64,000 bases of DNA, taken from the NCBI GenBank assembly GCA_024704765.1, contig JAKMXF010000222.1:1492400-1556399 (forward strand). The letters are read 5' to 3'. Positions 1 through 9,643 of the stretch are shown one piece after another. The translations under genes were made by a program, and so were the position numbers. The notes below the pieces were generated by a model. It was given only the letters and a program-made list of their open reading frames with translations, was not told the DNA's origin and made no database searches. The DNA is from Oopsacas minuta. Lineage: Eukaryota > Porifera > Hexactinellida > Lyssacinosida > Leucopsacidae. Each line of letters opens with the position of its first letter. Positions within the stretch are counted from its first letter, which is position 1.

Positions 1-1023
1 TTACGTTATGTAAACACCACTAATATGTGAAATGGTTAAACGGGCTATTCAACTATATTAATGTCTGGTGTATGGTGGAACTATCAGTTAGAATTTAAAT
101 CCAAAGTTACCCTTAAGTCTACTAGTCGAATCCTAAATAATGCATCATATATTCGACTCATCTAACCATAACGTAACTTCAAGCATAAATACCTTGTTAG
201 CGCAGGAGGTGCCCAAATGGCATGGACGATGTAGTACGTTCGTCCGTACTCGCGACCATTTTTCTATGGTAAAATGGTCTTAGGATCAAATTCTATGAAA
301 ATTTTGGTATATTTTGGTCCCATGTAACTCAGGGATTTTTCTTGGATTAGTGTCCAAGCTTCTAGATGTTGTCTGGATGTAGACTACCTCCTGATTGTTT
401 GATTGGGTGTTTTAGAGCTTGGTCTGGTTGTTGAAATGGATTTTTTCTCTAATTAGTCTGTTATCAGGCTTTTTGATACTGATACACCTCTTGTTTTAGT
501 ACCCCTGGACCAATTTTTCAGGTGACCAAGATTTTCGTGACAAGACTATCAACCCGACGGGACATGTTCAAACAGCTCCGAATAATGTCAGCAAGTATTT
601 TCTACCTCTGACTTAAGTTTAGTCAATATGCTCAGAAAGATAAAATTTTCTTGCACTTGTAGTTGTGAGTTCCCAGATGATGAGACTATTGGACCACTCA
701 AGTGGCTATTCATAAAACTTTTGGCTGATTTAGTGTATATTACTCGAGGTATTCCTAATTGCTAAGCGTGAATTACATATCGTAACGTTATTTGATTAAT
801 GTATTATTTAATCAATACGTTTCTGACTATCACACATGTAATCACAGATTTGTAGGGAATTTCAAAGGTCTTACGTGGTTTAGCTCCTACAGCATAGTAT
901 ATAATATATTTAATGTTGATAAATGTATTTGTTTTCATTTCAATTGCTGGTAGGACAAATATTCTTTAATTGACCTTCAAATAGTGGAATTCTTCTGAAT
1001 CACGTCTCAGATTGATCTTATTC
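1..1023. other. Intergenic stretch, no gene seen
   Basis: There is no long open frame and no recognisable repeat boundary. It lies upstream of the transporter remnant and may hold its promoter or an upstream exon, but I cannot place one. Confidence 0.4.
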
Positions 1024-1486
1024 AAGTCAAATTCAAAAACGAAGATGATGCACAAATAAATATTGGATATAACTCAGATGATGAAATAGATAATGGCTCA
1101 GATAGACTGATAGGAAGTTCTTTTAGTTCCTCTATGGAAGAATTAGATAAAGGAGATTGATCAGTTGCAATATTATGAAGGGAAATGTGGTATCTCTAAG
1201 TGTATACCAAATTGGTTGCAGTCATTCAACAATCCTAAAATGTTTCTATTTTCTTTGAGTTGCTTTCTCTGTCTCCAAGGAGCAATAGCTACTGGATTTA
1301 TCTCAGTAGCACTCTCTAGTATCGAAAGACGCTACAACCTAACCAGTGCACTATCAGCAATGGCAGCAGCATCGTATGAAGTGGGCGTGATACTGTTCAT
1401 TCTATTCACCAGCTATTTGGGAGGAAGGAGTCATAAGCCAAGAGTCCTGGGAATATCCTCTTTAGTGATGGGGACAGGCTTGTTGC
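1024..1486 (+). pseudogene. SLCO/OATP organic anion transporter, 5' remnant interrupted by a transposon
   Basis: The frame from about 1147 to 1486 reads like the N-terminal part of an organic anion transporting polypeptide, a 12-TM carrier of amphipathic anions in the plasma membrane. It has an N-P-K-M-F-L-F start to TM1, an LQGAIATGF stretch and the SSIERRYNL motif before TM2, then a SYLGG-x-x-HKPR loop, all in family order. Upstream, an acidic serine-rich frame (about 1024-1160, ending S-F-S-S-S-M-E-E-L-D-K-G-D) looks like the cytoplasmic N terminus but is one frame off, so there is either a frameshift or an unseen splice. The frame then runs into the inverted-repeat element at 1477. Sequence after the element (5262 on) reads about 11 codons to a TGA. 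Only about 110 of the family's roughly 650-700 residues are visible. Probably a dead copy. The family call is fairly secure; whether the gene is dead is an inference. Confidence 0.6.
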
Positions 1487-2147
1487 GTGAGATTTTAACT
1501 CATCTATATTAAACGACTGCTGTCAATTTGCAGGATATTCGACCAGGATCATTTCAATCACTAATTTGTCCTACTTGTACTCATTAGATTACCCGAAATT
1601 AATATCATTCGGTAGAGGAGTGTTGAACGTCTTATAAAATATAATTTTCTTAAATATTTCTAACTTTTACCTATATATTTTTGTCATGACGAGTAGGGTC
1701 GCTTATCTATTAAAAAAGACGACCTGAAAGTGAGAATACAAATCTGAAATTTTGTGTCTATATTTGTGACCCATGGACGTTTATGTAAATTAAATTTCAT
1801 CCAAAAATTCCTAAAACTCGAGGAGATACAAGTATTCAAATTTGAAGTCAGAGTTATATTGGAGGGGGTGAGTATCATTTTACAAAAAGTAGGGTCAGTT
1901 CAAATTGATATTTGATATCCCAAATCGAACTCAAACTATTATATTTTGATAACAATCGATAGCTGAGACATGGATGTATACCATTATGTTACTATAATCA
2001 TGAAATTCTGAAAGATACAGTCACAATGGGGTTCTAAAAATGGCATAATTGTCGTCTTTTATGTATTTTCGAAATTTCAATTTAGACTCAAATTTCAAAA
2101 GTAATTTTTCCCAGAATCGCCTGAAACTTCACAAGCTCCTTCTTTTA

Positions 2148-3456
2148 CAGGGTGACAAATAAGTTCTGACCCATATGTTTGATGTAGTATAGTTCCTTAT
2201 TAAAGAACCAGATTGAACAGTTATAGTGTAAGATAAGTAACAATGTATATATTTAAAGTATTCAATGGTAATCTGTACATTCTGAACAAGCTAAAAGATT
2301 CTAGGCAAAATGGAGAAGAATAGGGTGGCTATTGTTAAATTATATTTGCAAGGGAAAAGCCAAAGCGAAATATTGAAGATTCTCAATTTCCCCAAGTCGC
2401 TCAGGAAATTGATATATCGTACTATTAAAAGATATAAGGACACTGGTAGTACCTCAGACAGGCAGAGAAGTGGACGTCCAACATCTGCGACCACTACCCA
2501 GAAGAGAAAGGTTATCAGTAGTCGGATTCAGCGAAATCCGCAACGTTCGATGCCAAAAATGGCGCTAGAACTCAAAATATCAAGAGAATCGGTCCGAACA
2601 ATTGTGAAGAGCGATATGGCCTATTTCCTTACAAAAAGAGGAAGGTTCACTTTATTTCGCCACAGATTAAAGAAAAGAGACTATCCAGGAGCAAGGCCTT
2701 ACTCGCCTGGCTCGCAAGTTTTGGCCTTGATGAAAATTTATTCTCGAATGAGAAATTATTCACGGTCGAGCAGGCGTACAATCGTCAAAACGATCGAGTA
2801 TTGTCCTCTTCTCCATCTTCCATACCAGAAGAGTATCGATGCGTCCAAAGAGTTCAGCATCCTCAGTCAGTGATGGTTTGGGCGGGGGTGTCCGAAAAAG
2901 GCCGTACCCCACTGGTTTTCATCCCACCGGGCGTAAAAATAAACGCTGTTAAGTATCAGGAGCTGGTTTAGACCCAATAGTGAGAGGCCTTGGTAAGACC
3001 ATGTTCAATAATCGTCCATTTTTATTCCAGCAAGACGGTGCGCCAGCTCACACAGCGAAAGTCAACCAACAGTGGTTACGAAACAATATCCCAGACTTCA
3101 TCTCCAAGGAGGAATGGCCTCCTTCCAGCCCAGATCTCAACCCGATGGACTTCTCATTGTGGTCGATATTGGAGACAAATGCGTGTGCTACTTCCCACAA
3201 GAGTATCAAGTCTCTAAGAACGTCTTTATCCCGAGAATGGGCAAAATCCCGCAGGAAAAGTTGCGTGCCGCTGTCGAGTCCGTCCCCAAGCGGCTAAGAG
3301 CTGTCATCAAAAAGAAAGGGGGCTATATCGAGCAATTGAATATATTATGAATCTATATTTACTTTGCTAAGTTATAGCATAATTTCAAGTCAATATCTTA
3401 GTTCATGGTTTAGTTATAATAAATTTTCACTGGGACAGAACTTATTTGTCACCCTG
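2148..3456 (+). mobile_element. Tc1/mariner element, DD37D (maT-like) type, 1309 bp
   Basis: The 26-bp terminal repeats start CAGGGTGACAAATAAGTTCT at both ends with one mismatch. They are flanked by TA on each side (2146-2147 and 3457-3458), the standard mariner target duplication. The size is typical of an autonomous mariner. It sits inside the left arm of the larger inverted-repeat element and is therefore the younger insertion. Confidence 0.9.
2310..3350 (+). pseudogene. Mariner transposase (DD37D), frameshifted
   Basis: The N-terminal frame (2310-2873) has the paired helix-turn-helix start with KSQSEILKIL and the GRP hook-like motif (SGRPTSATT). The catalytic part follows in other frames. 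It includes S-V-M-V-W-A-G-V near 2870, QQDGAPAHTA near 3028, and SPDLNPMDFSLW near 3126-3160. Counting from the D of DGAPAH to the D of NPMD gives 37 residues between, so the third catalytic residue is D and the class is DD37D. At least two frame changes lie between about 2610 and 2990, so this copy cannot make an intact enzyme. The near-perfect terminal repeats suggest it died recently. Confidence 0.85.
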
Positions 3457-5265
3457 TATATTATATCATTCAATTTCCTTAAAAAAACAGGGATCGCTAG
3501 TACTTTTTTAATGAATATTACAAGAATAATATTTTGTGAAAATATGTTTTTCCACTAGCCATATCATTATTCACATTGTCTAGTACATACTAGATTATCT
3601 CATAAGATAATGAGCATGACTGTTATTTACACATGAAGTAACACATGTTATAACTCTTTCTCTTGGTTCCCATTCTAATGTTGCCACAACAAACGAATAA
3701 TGAAACCGCAAATTACTCATCTATTTTTGATATCTAATATTCTTAAGTCAAATCTCTATACTACGTATGTATTATAATACAATTTTCACGGGATAATGCG
3801 ACTGTGAGGTTAGCGCAGTATTCAAAACGGACAACTTCACCCACTCTAAATTTATATTTGGATAAATTGACTACTTGTTCTAATTCTTTTAGTCTTTCGT
3901 CCCAGTTTAGTCATAACAATCACCACAATTGTTATGAATAATTCTTCTTTCAATAAATGCCTTATTAAATATTGATTTAATTATTTTTATATCTTTCCCT
4001 GCCAACGTATTAGCAGATAAGATGTAGAATTACCTTGATCTCACTTTGGCAATTTATTTGATGCCCAGGAACAGAAAGGGGAATATTTGGTAACATGTCT
4101 TTGTTAATACTTATATTAGATCATCCTATAGAATTCAGATGGCTCCGTGGCGTATTTGTATAAAACTACTAAAAGCCATTTTTATTTTATTCTTTGATGG
4201 ATTAATATAACTTAATTTGCTCTTTTTCCTTTTGTACCACTCCTCCCTACAAATCTTCCTCATTTCCACAACACTTTTTTATTTTTTGTTTAAATGCTTC
4301 ACTTGCTAATTTTGTAAAAGCAAATTTGAATACAGTAATTCTGTCATCTATATTAACGTATTTTGACCTGCGGCCTTTAGCCTAGTTTCGTATTTCAAAA
4401 TATTATGTTTTACTATCTTAAACCAATTCTACACTAGCGTCACTATCTCTTCGTTGATATCTTTGTCACTATATGATTCAATAAGGATGAGATAGATATA
4501 TGATTATTTGTCAATTTGTATATTTCATTGTGATGGATAAATAGAAATGTAATTCGTAATTTCAGTATTTTGCGGTTTCATTATTCGTTTGTTGTAGCAA
4601 CATTAGAATGGGAACCAAGAGAAATTCTGGGAAAAATTATTTTTGAAATTTGAGTCTAAATTGAAATTTCGAAAATACATAAAAGACGACAATTATGCCA
4701 TTTTTAGAACCCCATTGTGACTGTATCTTTCAGAATTTCATGATTATAGTAACATAATGGTATACATCCATGTCTCAGCTATCGATTGTTATCAAAATAT
4801 AATAGTTTGAGTTCGATTTGGGATATCAAATATCAATTTGAACTGACCCTACTTTTTGTAAAATGATACTCACCCCCTCCAATATAACTCTGACTTCAAA
4901 TTTGAATACTTGTATCTCCTCGAGTTTTAGGAATTTTTGGATGAAATTTAATTTACATAAACGTCCATGGGTCACAAATATAGACACAAAATTTCAGATT
5001 TGTATTCTCACTTTCAGGTCGTCTTTTTTAATAGATAAGCGACCCTACTCGTCATGACAAAAATATATAGGTAAAAGTTAGAAATATTTAAGAAAATTAT
5101 ATTTTATAAGACGTTCAACACTCCTCTACCGAATGATATTAATTTCGGGTAATCTAATGAGTACAAGTAGGACAAATTAGTGATTGAAATGATCCTGGTC
5201 GAATATCCTGCAAATTGACAGCAGTCGTTTAATATAGATGAGTTAAAATCTCACGCAACAGGCAT

Positions 5266-5957
5266 TTTTCCCGATCATGCCATTGCTTCATCTTGATATG
5301 AGAACTTTACAGATGAAGACAAGGAAATTGGCCCGACTTGATCTCAAATATGTTACCAAGACCAATAGAATAGATTTATTTATTCAGGGGCGGCGACGGT
5401 CAGGCTATAGCCTGACCACTTTTTGTCATGGGCTGTTCTATTGTATGGCCAGGCTTGGGCACTTAAATATAGATTAAGTCAATGGCCTGACCGCTATTTC
5501 CCACCTTCCGCCACCCTCGATTCCTATAGTATATTCTTATGGTGTTAACAAGCTAGGCTGTATTGTACACACTCGTATGAAACAATTCGTCAGTAAACAA
5601 TAATATTATTCCAAATTTCACTTTCATTGAAAATGAAATTTTGGCTAATTTCAGTTTTATAATGGAAAAGTTATGTAATATGTCAATAATTGCTACATAG
5701 TTATGCTTACATTGAAATTATAACTTAATTATTGTACAATTATAACGAAGAGATGTTTCTATAAAAAGAATGACTAAAATATATTATTTATAACCTAAAC
5801 TGACTGAAAAGTATTTGAAATGGCAACAAACATAAGCCAGGAAAAAATATAATATGAAGATATCTAGCATGCATCGTGAACGTGAACATATCATCTCAAT
5901 AACATAGGCTTGTTGTACCTCCTCTAACAGTATGCATTTGTATCTGGGACTCTCAAG
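5266..5957. repeat. Repeat-like stretch with a 20-bp perfect palindrome
   Basis: A perfect 20-bp palindrome centred on GGCTATAGCC lies at 5398-5417, and a diverged echo (GGCCTGACCGC) lies near 5480. Similar wording occurs near 37090-37150 (GGCCGG...TGTCCTGACC). The rest is AT-rich with no supported gene. A short open frame at 5277-5477 has no recognisable features. Confidence 0.4.
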
Positions 5958-6422
5958 CCCAGTCTAATCCGTATGCAGCTAGATCCTCTTCGCGTAGAAC
6001 AAGAATATCCACTCAATCCCATCCTGCCATACCCAGATACCCAACAGGTATCCATGGCCACAGGACATGGAGGATGTTGATGATTGTGTTATCTGTCTCT
6101 TCACGGGATCTCCCTCGCCTCGCCAATTTTTCCCTCTACAAGGAGAACTCTTAACATCCATGCTCACAGAGGACCAGATAGTGGGAGCATACCACTTCAA
6201 CTTTTTCTTTAATCCTATCACAGATGAAGGAAGAATCTACATATGTGATTTCTAGGACAATTCCATCAAAGTTTTCGACATGAAAGGGAAATCATAGAAA
6301 AAGTTTGTGAGGTAGGACATGGACTGTGTCAAATATTCCGTCCCACTTGCATATTCATAGAAATATCTGGGTGTATTACAGTTGGTGACATGAAGGAGGA
6401 CAACTGTCTACAGAGGCTCTAA
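5958..6422 (+). pseudogene. NHL-repeat (TRIM/NHL-like) protein fragment, decayed
   Basis: The frame from 6067 to 6255 ends in EGRIYICDF, then a TAG, then continues in frame as D-N-S-I-K-V-F-D-M-K-G-K. This is the classic NHL-repeat unit (G-x-I-Y-V-x-D-x-x-N-x-x-I-x-V-F). After a one-base frame change, GHGLCQIFRPT and then SGCITVGDMKEDN follow, which is the next repeat. Upstream (5973-6036) another frame gives a proline-rich segment ending TQQVSMATGHG. With several stops and at least one frameshift it cannot code for a protein. NHL propellers usually have about six such repeats and only about two are seen. The fold assignment is good; the parent protein is unknown. Confidence 0.55.
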
Positions 6423-6811
6423 TCTCTCTATCCCCTTGCTTATATAATATTATTAATAATTGTTGTTCATTTCCCAATTATAGTGATTAGTCTGTTTATA
6501 CATTTACTGGACAAAAATAGGCAATTAGCAATCCTTTCACCAGGTATCAAAGGTGGACTATTATGATTTTATATCATTCCCGTAGCTATCGCTTCAAAAG
6601 GGTAAATTTTTATTTTTCAAAAAAGGATATTTTATGAATAATCACTTTCGGATTTTCGTAAATCCTGCTCGACCCCGATTAAGGAATGTAAATTTGTACA
6701 TTCCCATTAAGTGACTTTTCAATAACTTCTGTTATTATTTACACCTTGTAAGGATAACATAATCCTTATGGTATAGATAATGTTATTTACTTAATTAATC
6801 TATACTAGCTA
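6423..6811. other. Intergenic stretch upstream of the LRR gene
   Basis: AT-rich with no gene. A small palindrome (GGAATGTAAATTTGTACATTCC) lies near 6683-6705. The end reads TATACTAG and then the ATG of the next gene three bases later, which could be a trans-splice acceptor. Confidence 0.35.
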
Positions 6812-8359
6812 ATGCTAATTGTAGAGCCTGTTGCTTACCCTACTGTTAGAACACTCAGCTCCCTATGCTTATTTGTTATCAAGGATCTTCTCATTTCATA
6901 CGTACACTCGCTACCCGCTTCTAACAAGTCCACTCTCCCGGATGCTCTTTTCGTTATCTCTCCCTTTGATCCTCTCCCCTCCCAATGTGTGCAGGAGCTC
7001 ATAAACCTCCTGGCTGAGAAGAAACAGCTCGATATAACATTGCTATCTGTCCTTATTCACACACATCTAACATCTATAGATCTATCTCCCCTAATACAAA
7101 ATGCTAAGCAACTGATCAAACCTAAGCTGTTTCAATTGATAACTTCAAGGTAGATTCGTTTCTTTCAATATATCCAAAATTTGTCTTACATGTATCTATC
7201 TTACTGTAGGTGTACAGAGCTGCTACACCTGACACTAGGAATGTCTTGTAATATGATGGGAGGGAAGCTTGTATTGAATACACTCATTTCTAATAATAAA
7301 GTCCTCAGAACTTTAATTGTATCAAACTTCAGACCAATTGATGAAGTCATCTCGCGAATCAGTATAATGCGATATCTTACAACTCTTGATTTGAGTAACT
7401 CTCAGCTGTCTGATGACGGGGTAACACTACTGACGTCACAAGAACCCCCTCTCCCTGATCTGACCTCTCTTAATGTCTCTAACACCCAGATTACATCATA
7501 CGGGATGCAGCTAATCTTCTCAAATTTCATTTCCCTCCTGGATTTAAATCTGTCACAATTAGACCTTACAGTCCCTTTCGTTAATTTAAAACCTCACCGT
7601 CTCACTTCTCTCACACTACTCAATACAGATATTCTCCCAGACAACCTATATTCATTGCTACTAGCTGTATTGCAGGTGCAGCACCTGGAGCTATATCCTT
7701 ATCATAACTCATTCATAGATAGAGACTGGTTGTGGGATGTTTTAGCTGCTCTACCCGATATAACATACTTCTCAACATACAGATCTTCCCTTAAATTAGC
7801 AAATAGTTTTACTAAAAGATTAGAATATCTCTCTCTACCATGTACTCTATCTCGTATCAGCGCTCCTCTCATGTGTACTCTCTTCCCTTCTCTACAACAT
7901 CTTAATCTAGATGACTGTAAGATTACTGATGGAGCTAATTCTCCTGGTATTGCATGGAATACAACAGAGCTGATAAGCCTTAGTCTAGCTGGGGCTACGT
8001 TCTCTCAGACAGACCACACTAGCTCAGCTGAACAAGAGATGCTTACATTTATCGGATCATTCGGTAACCTGGAGAAGTTAGATATTAGTCGCACAGATAT
8101 TTTCACATTTATTCTAATGGACTTGTTAAGACGGACCAGCGTATTTAAACTAACTCACCTCACTCTACATTCCTGCGATAAGTTGAATAAAGATATAATA
8201 AAGTTCCTAACAGAGCTAGCTTATACCTGTACACATCAATGCTGTGTAGATCTCAGTTATTGTTTTAATGTCAAGAAGAGTGATTTAGAGCTATTCAGAG
8301 ACTCTCTTAAGCAAGCTATACCTCCTGTACAACACGGTCTCTCCGTTAAATGGCTATGA
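6812..8359 (+). CDS. Leucine-rich-repeat protein with VHL-box-like N terminus (ZYG11/PRAME-like CUL2 receptor candidate)
   Basis: Two exons, 6812-7149 and 7210-8359, joined across a 60-bp GT-AG intron in phase 2, give 495 aa. Residues 14-23 (TLSSLCLFVI) match the elongin-C BC-box pattern (S/T/P)L-x3-C-x3-hydrophobic exactly. Residues 42-46 (LPDAL) match the start of a Cul2-box (hydrophobic-P-x-x-hydrophobic). From about residue 125 on there are irregular leucine-rich repeats of ribonuclease-inhibitor style, for example LTTLDLSNSQLSDDG, LTSLNVSNTQITSYG, LQHLNLDDCKIT and LEKLDISRTDI. That layout is known from the ZYG11, ZER1 and PRAME receptors of CUL2 ligases. The C-terminal ARM domain of ZYG11/ZER1 is absent. 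The LRR call is sure; the receptor role is inferred. Its stop is 171 bp before OGG1, and an AATAAA poly(A) signal lies near 8450. Confidence 0.8.
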
Positions 8360-8530
8360 CTGATACTAATTACCTGTTACATGATAATTTACAGGATACA
8401 CAGCTCTATGTCTATCATTGTTATCTCTGTATGCTCTATTCTCTAATTTAATAAAGCGAGATATTTTACTGAGATTACTAGTGATTGAGAATTTCTGCTT
8501 GATAATGTTATCTGTCAGGTTTATGACGTA

Positions 8531-9532
8531 ATGAGTTCTGGTTGGAAGTCTATAGTCTGTAAGCAGACGGATCTTTATCTAGAAGCTGTTCTACAATGCG
8601 GACAAGCATTTGGTTGGAGGAAAAACGAGGAAGGAACTTGGTTCGGGGTTCTTAAGGATCATGTATTTCTCTTGAAACAATCAGAGTCATCTCTCCTCTA
8701 TAAGACACTCCCATCTACTCAGATATACTCAGACTCAGAAGAAGTATTGTTGGATTATTTTAGACTGAGAGAGGATATGAGTAGTTGTTATGAACAGTGG
8801 AGTGAGAGAGATGAGAGGTTCAGAGATACACACCAGATAATTACTGGTATACGTATACTACGTCAGGATCCTGTAGAGTGTATATTCTCGTTTATCTGTT
8901 CCTCTGCTAACAACACACTGAGAATATCTCAACTTGTGTTGAAACTCGCTCAGCACTTTGGCAAGGAGATTGCTCTATTTGAAGATGTTCCTTGTCATTC
9001 TTTCCCGCGGATAGAGGATCTGTCTAGGAAGGGGGTGAGAGAGAAACTTGTGTCTCTAGGATTCGGATACAGGTCTCGCTACATATACGAGACAGCTATC
9101 AAACTGAGGGACGAATATTCACGTGACTGGTTGGTTTCTCTACGAGAAATCCCATATAAAGATGCAGTAGAATCTTTATTGCAATTCCCGGGCATTGGGA
9201 GGAAGGTAGCAGATTGTGTATGTCTCATGTCCCTTGATAAATTAGAAGCTGTTCCCATGGATACACACGCTATCCAGATTGCTAACAGAGATTATGGACT
9301 AAAGTTGAATAGCAAAAGTATTAGTAAGACTGACCACCAAAAAGCTGGAAATTATTTCAGAGATTTATACGGAGATAGAGCTGGTTGGGCACAAACTATA
9401 CTTTTCGTGAGAGAGCTCAAAGTTGTCAATAAGTTGTATCAAGATGTATCATCATCTGCTAGCAAGACTAAACGACGGAGATATAAGCAAGATAACACTA
9501 GTAGTGATGAGAAGAAAGTGAAGCTTGCATAG
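8531..9532 (+). CDS. OGG1: 8-oxoguanine DNA glycosylase/AP lyase
   Basis: A single-exon 333-aa enzyme that removes 8-oxoguanine paired with cytosine and nicks the abasic site, in base-excision repair in the nucleus and mitochondria. The N-terminal OGG fold shows CGQAFGWRKNEEGTWFGVL. The HhH-GPD core follows: DPVECIFSFICSSANNTLRI (the asparagine pair that contacts the orphan base), then the hairpin FPGIGRKVADCVCLMSLDK. Its lysine (RKVADC) is the Schiff-base nucleophile, and the D of PMDTH is the catalytic aspartate. A C-terminal AGWAQTILF helix and a basic tail (KTKRRRYKQD), a possible nuclear signal, close the protein. Length is normal (human 345). An upstream ATG (8523) opens a two-codon frame ending just before the true ATG. 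It is tightly packed between the LRR gene and CUL2 on the same strand. Confidence 0.97.
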   Translation: MSSGWKSIVCKQTDLYLEAVLQCGQAFGWRKNEEGTWFGVLKDHVFLLKQSESSLLYKTLPSTQIYSDSEEVLLDYFRLREDMSSCYEQWSERDERFRDTHQIITGIRILRQDPVECIFSFICSSANNTLRISQLVLKLAQHFGKEIALFEDVPCHSFPRIEDLSRKGVREKLVSLGFGYRSRYIYETAIKLRDEYSRDWLVSLREIPYKDAVESLLQFPGIGRKVADCVCLMSLDKLEAVPMDTHAIQIANRDYGLKLNSKSISKTDHQKAGNYFRDLYGDRAGWAQTILFVRELKVVNKLYQDVSSSASKTKRRRYKQDNTSSDEKKVKLA

Positions 9533-9643
9533 AAGTGTTAATTTATTACATTTTAACATGTTCGAAATATAATTCAATAAATAAATTTAGTATTATTTTT
9601 TCTCTTCCGAATAAACTATTTCAAATTTACTATTCTAGAATTA

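Larger units (their letters stand above)
1477..5265. mobile_element. Composite DNA transposon with terminal inverted repeats of about 640-700 bp
   Basis: The left arm (about 1481-2117, resuming at 3656-3712) is a near-perfect reverse complement of the right arm (about 4566-5261). A 64-codon frame occurs identically in the two arms on opposite strands, which shows how alike they are. The tips read CTTGTTGCGTGAG on the left and, inverted, CCTGTTGCGTGAG on the right. The left arm is split by about 1.5 kb of inserted DNA (2118-3655) that itself contains a mariner element, so the insertions are nested. The core (3713-4565) has no long open frame and I see no transposase, so it looks non-autonomous. 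I found no clear target duplication, so the superfamily is open. The tips resemble those of the element at 24011-24829. Confidence 0.75.

Noticed and set aside
1684..5057. Identical 64-codon frames at 1684-1878 (minus) and 4863-5057 (plus)
   Set aside because: They are the two arms of one inverted-repeat element read in opposite directions; no sign of coding.
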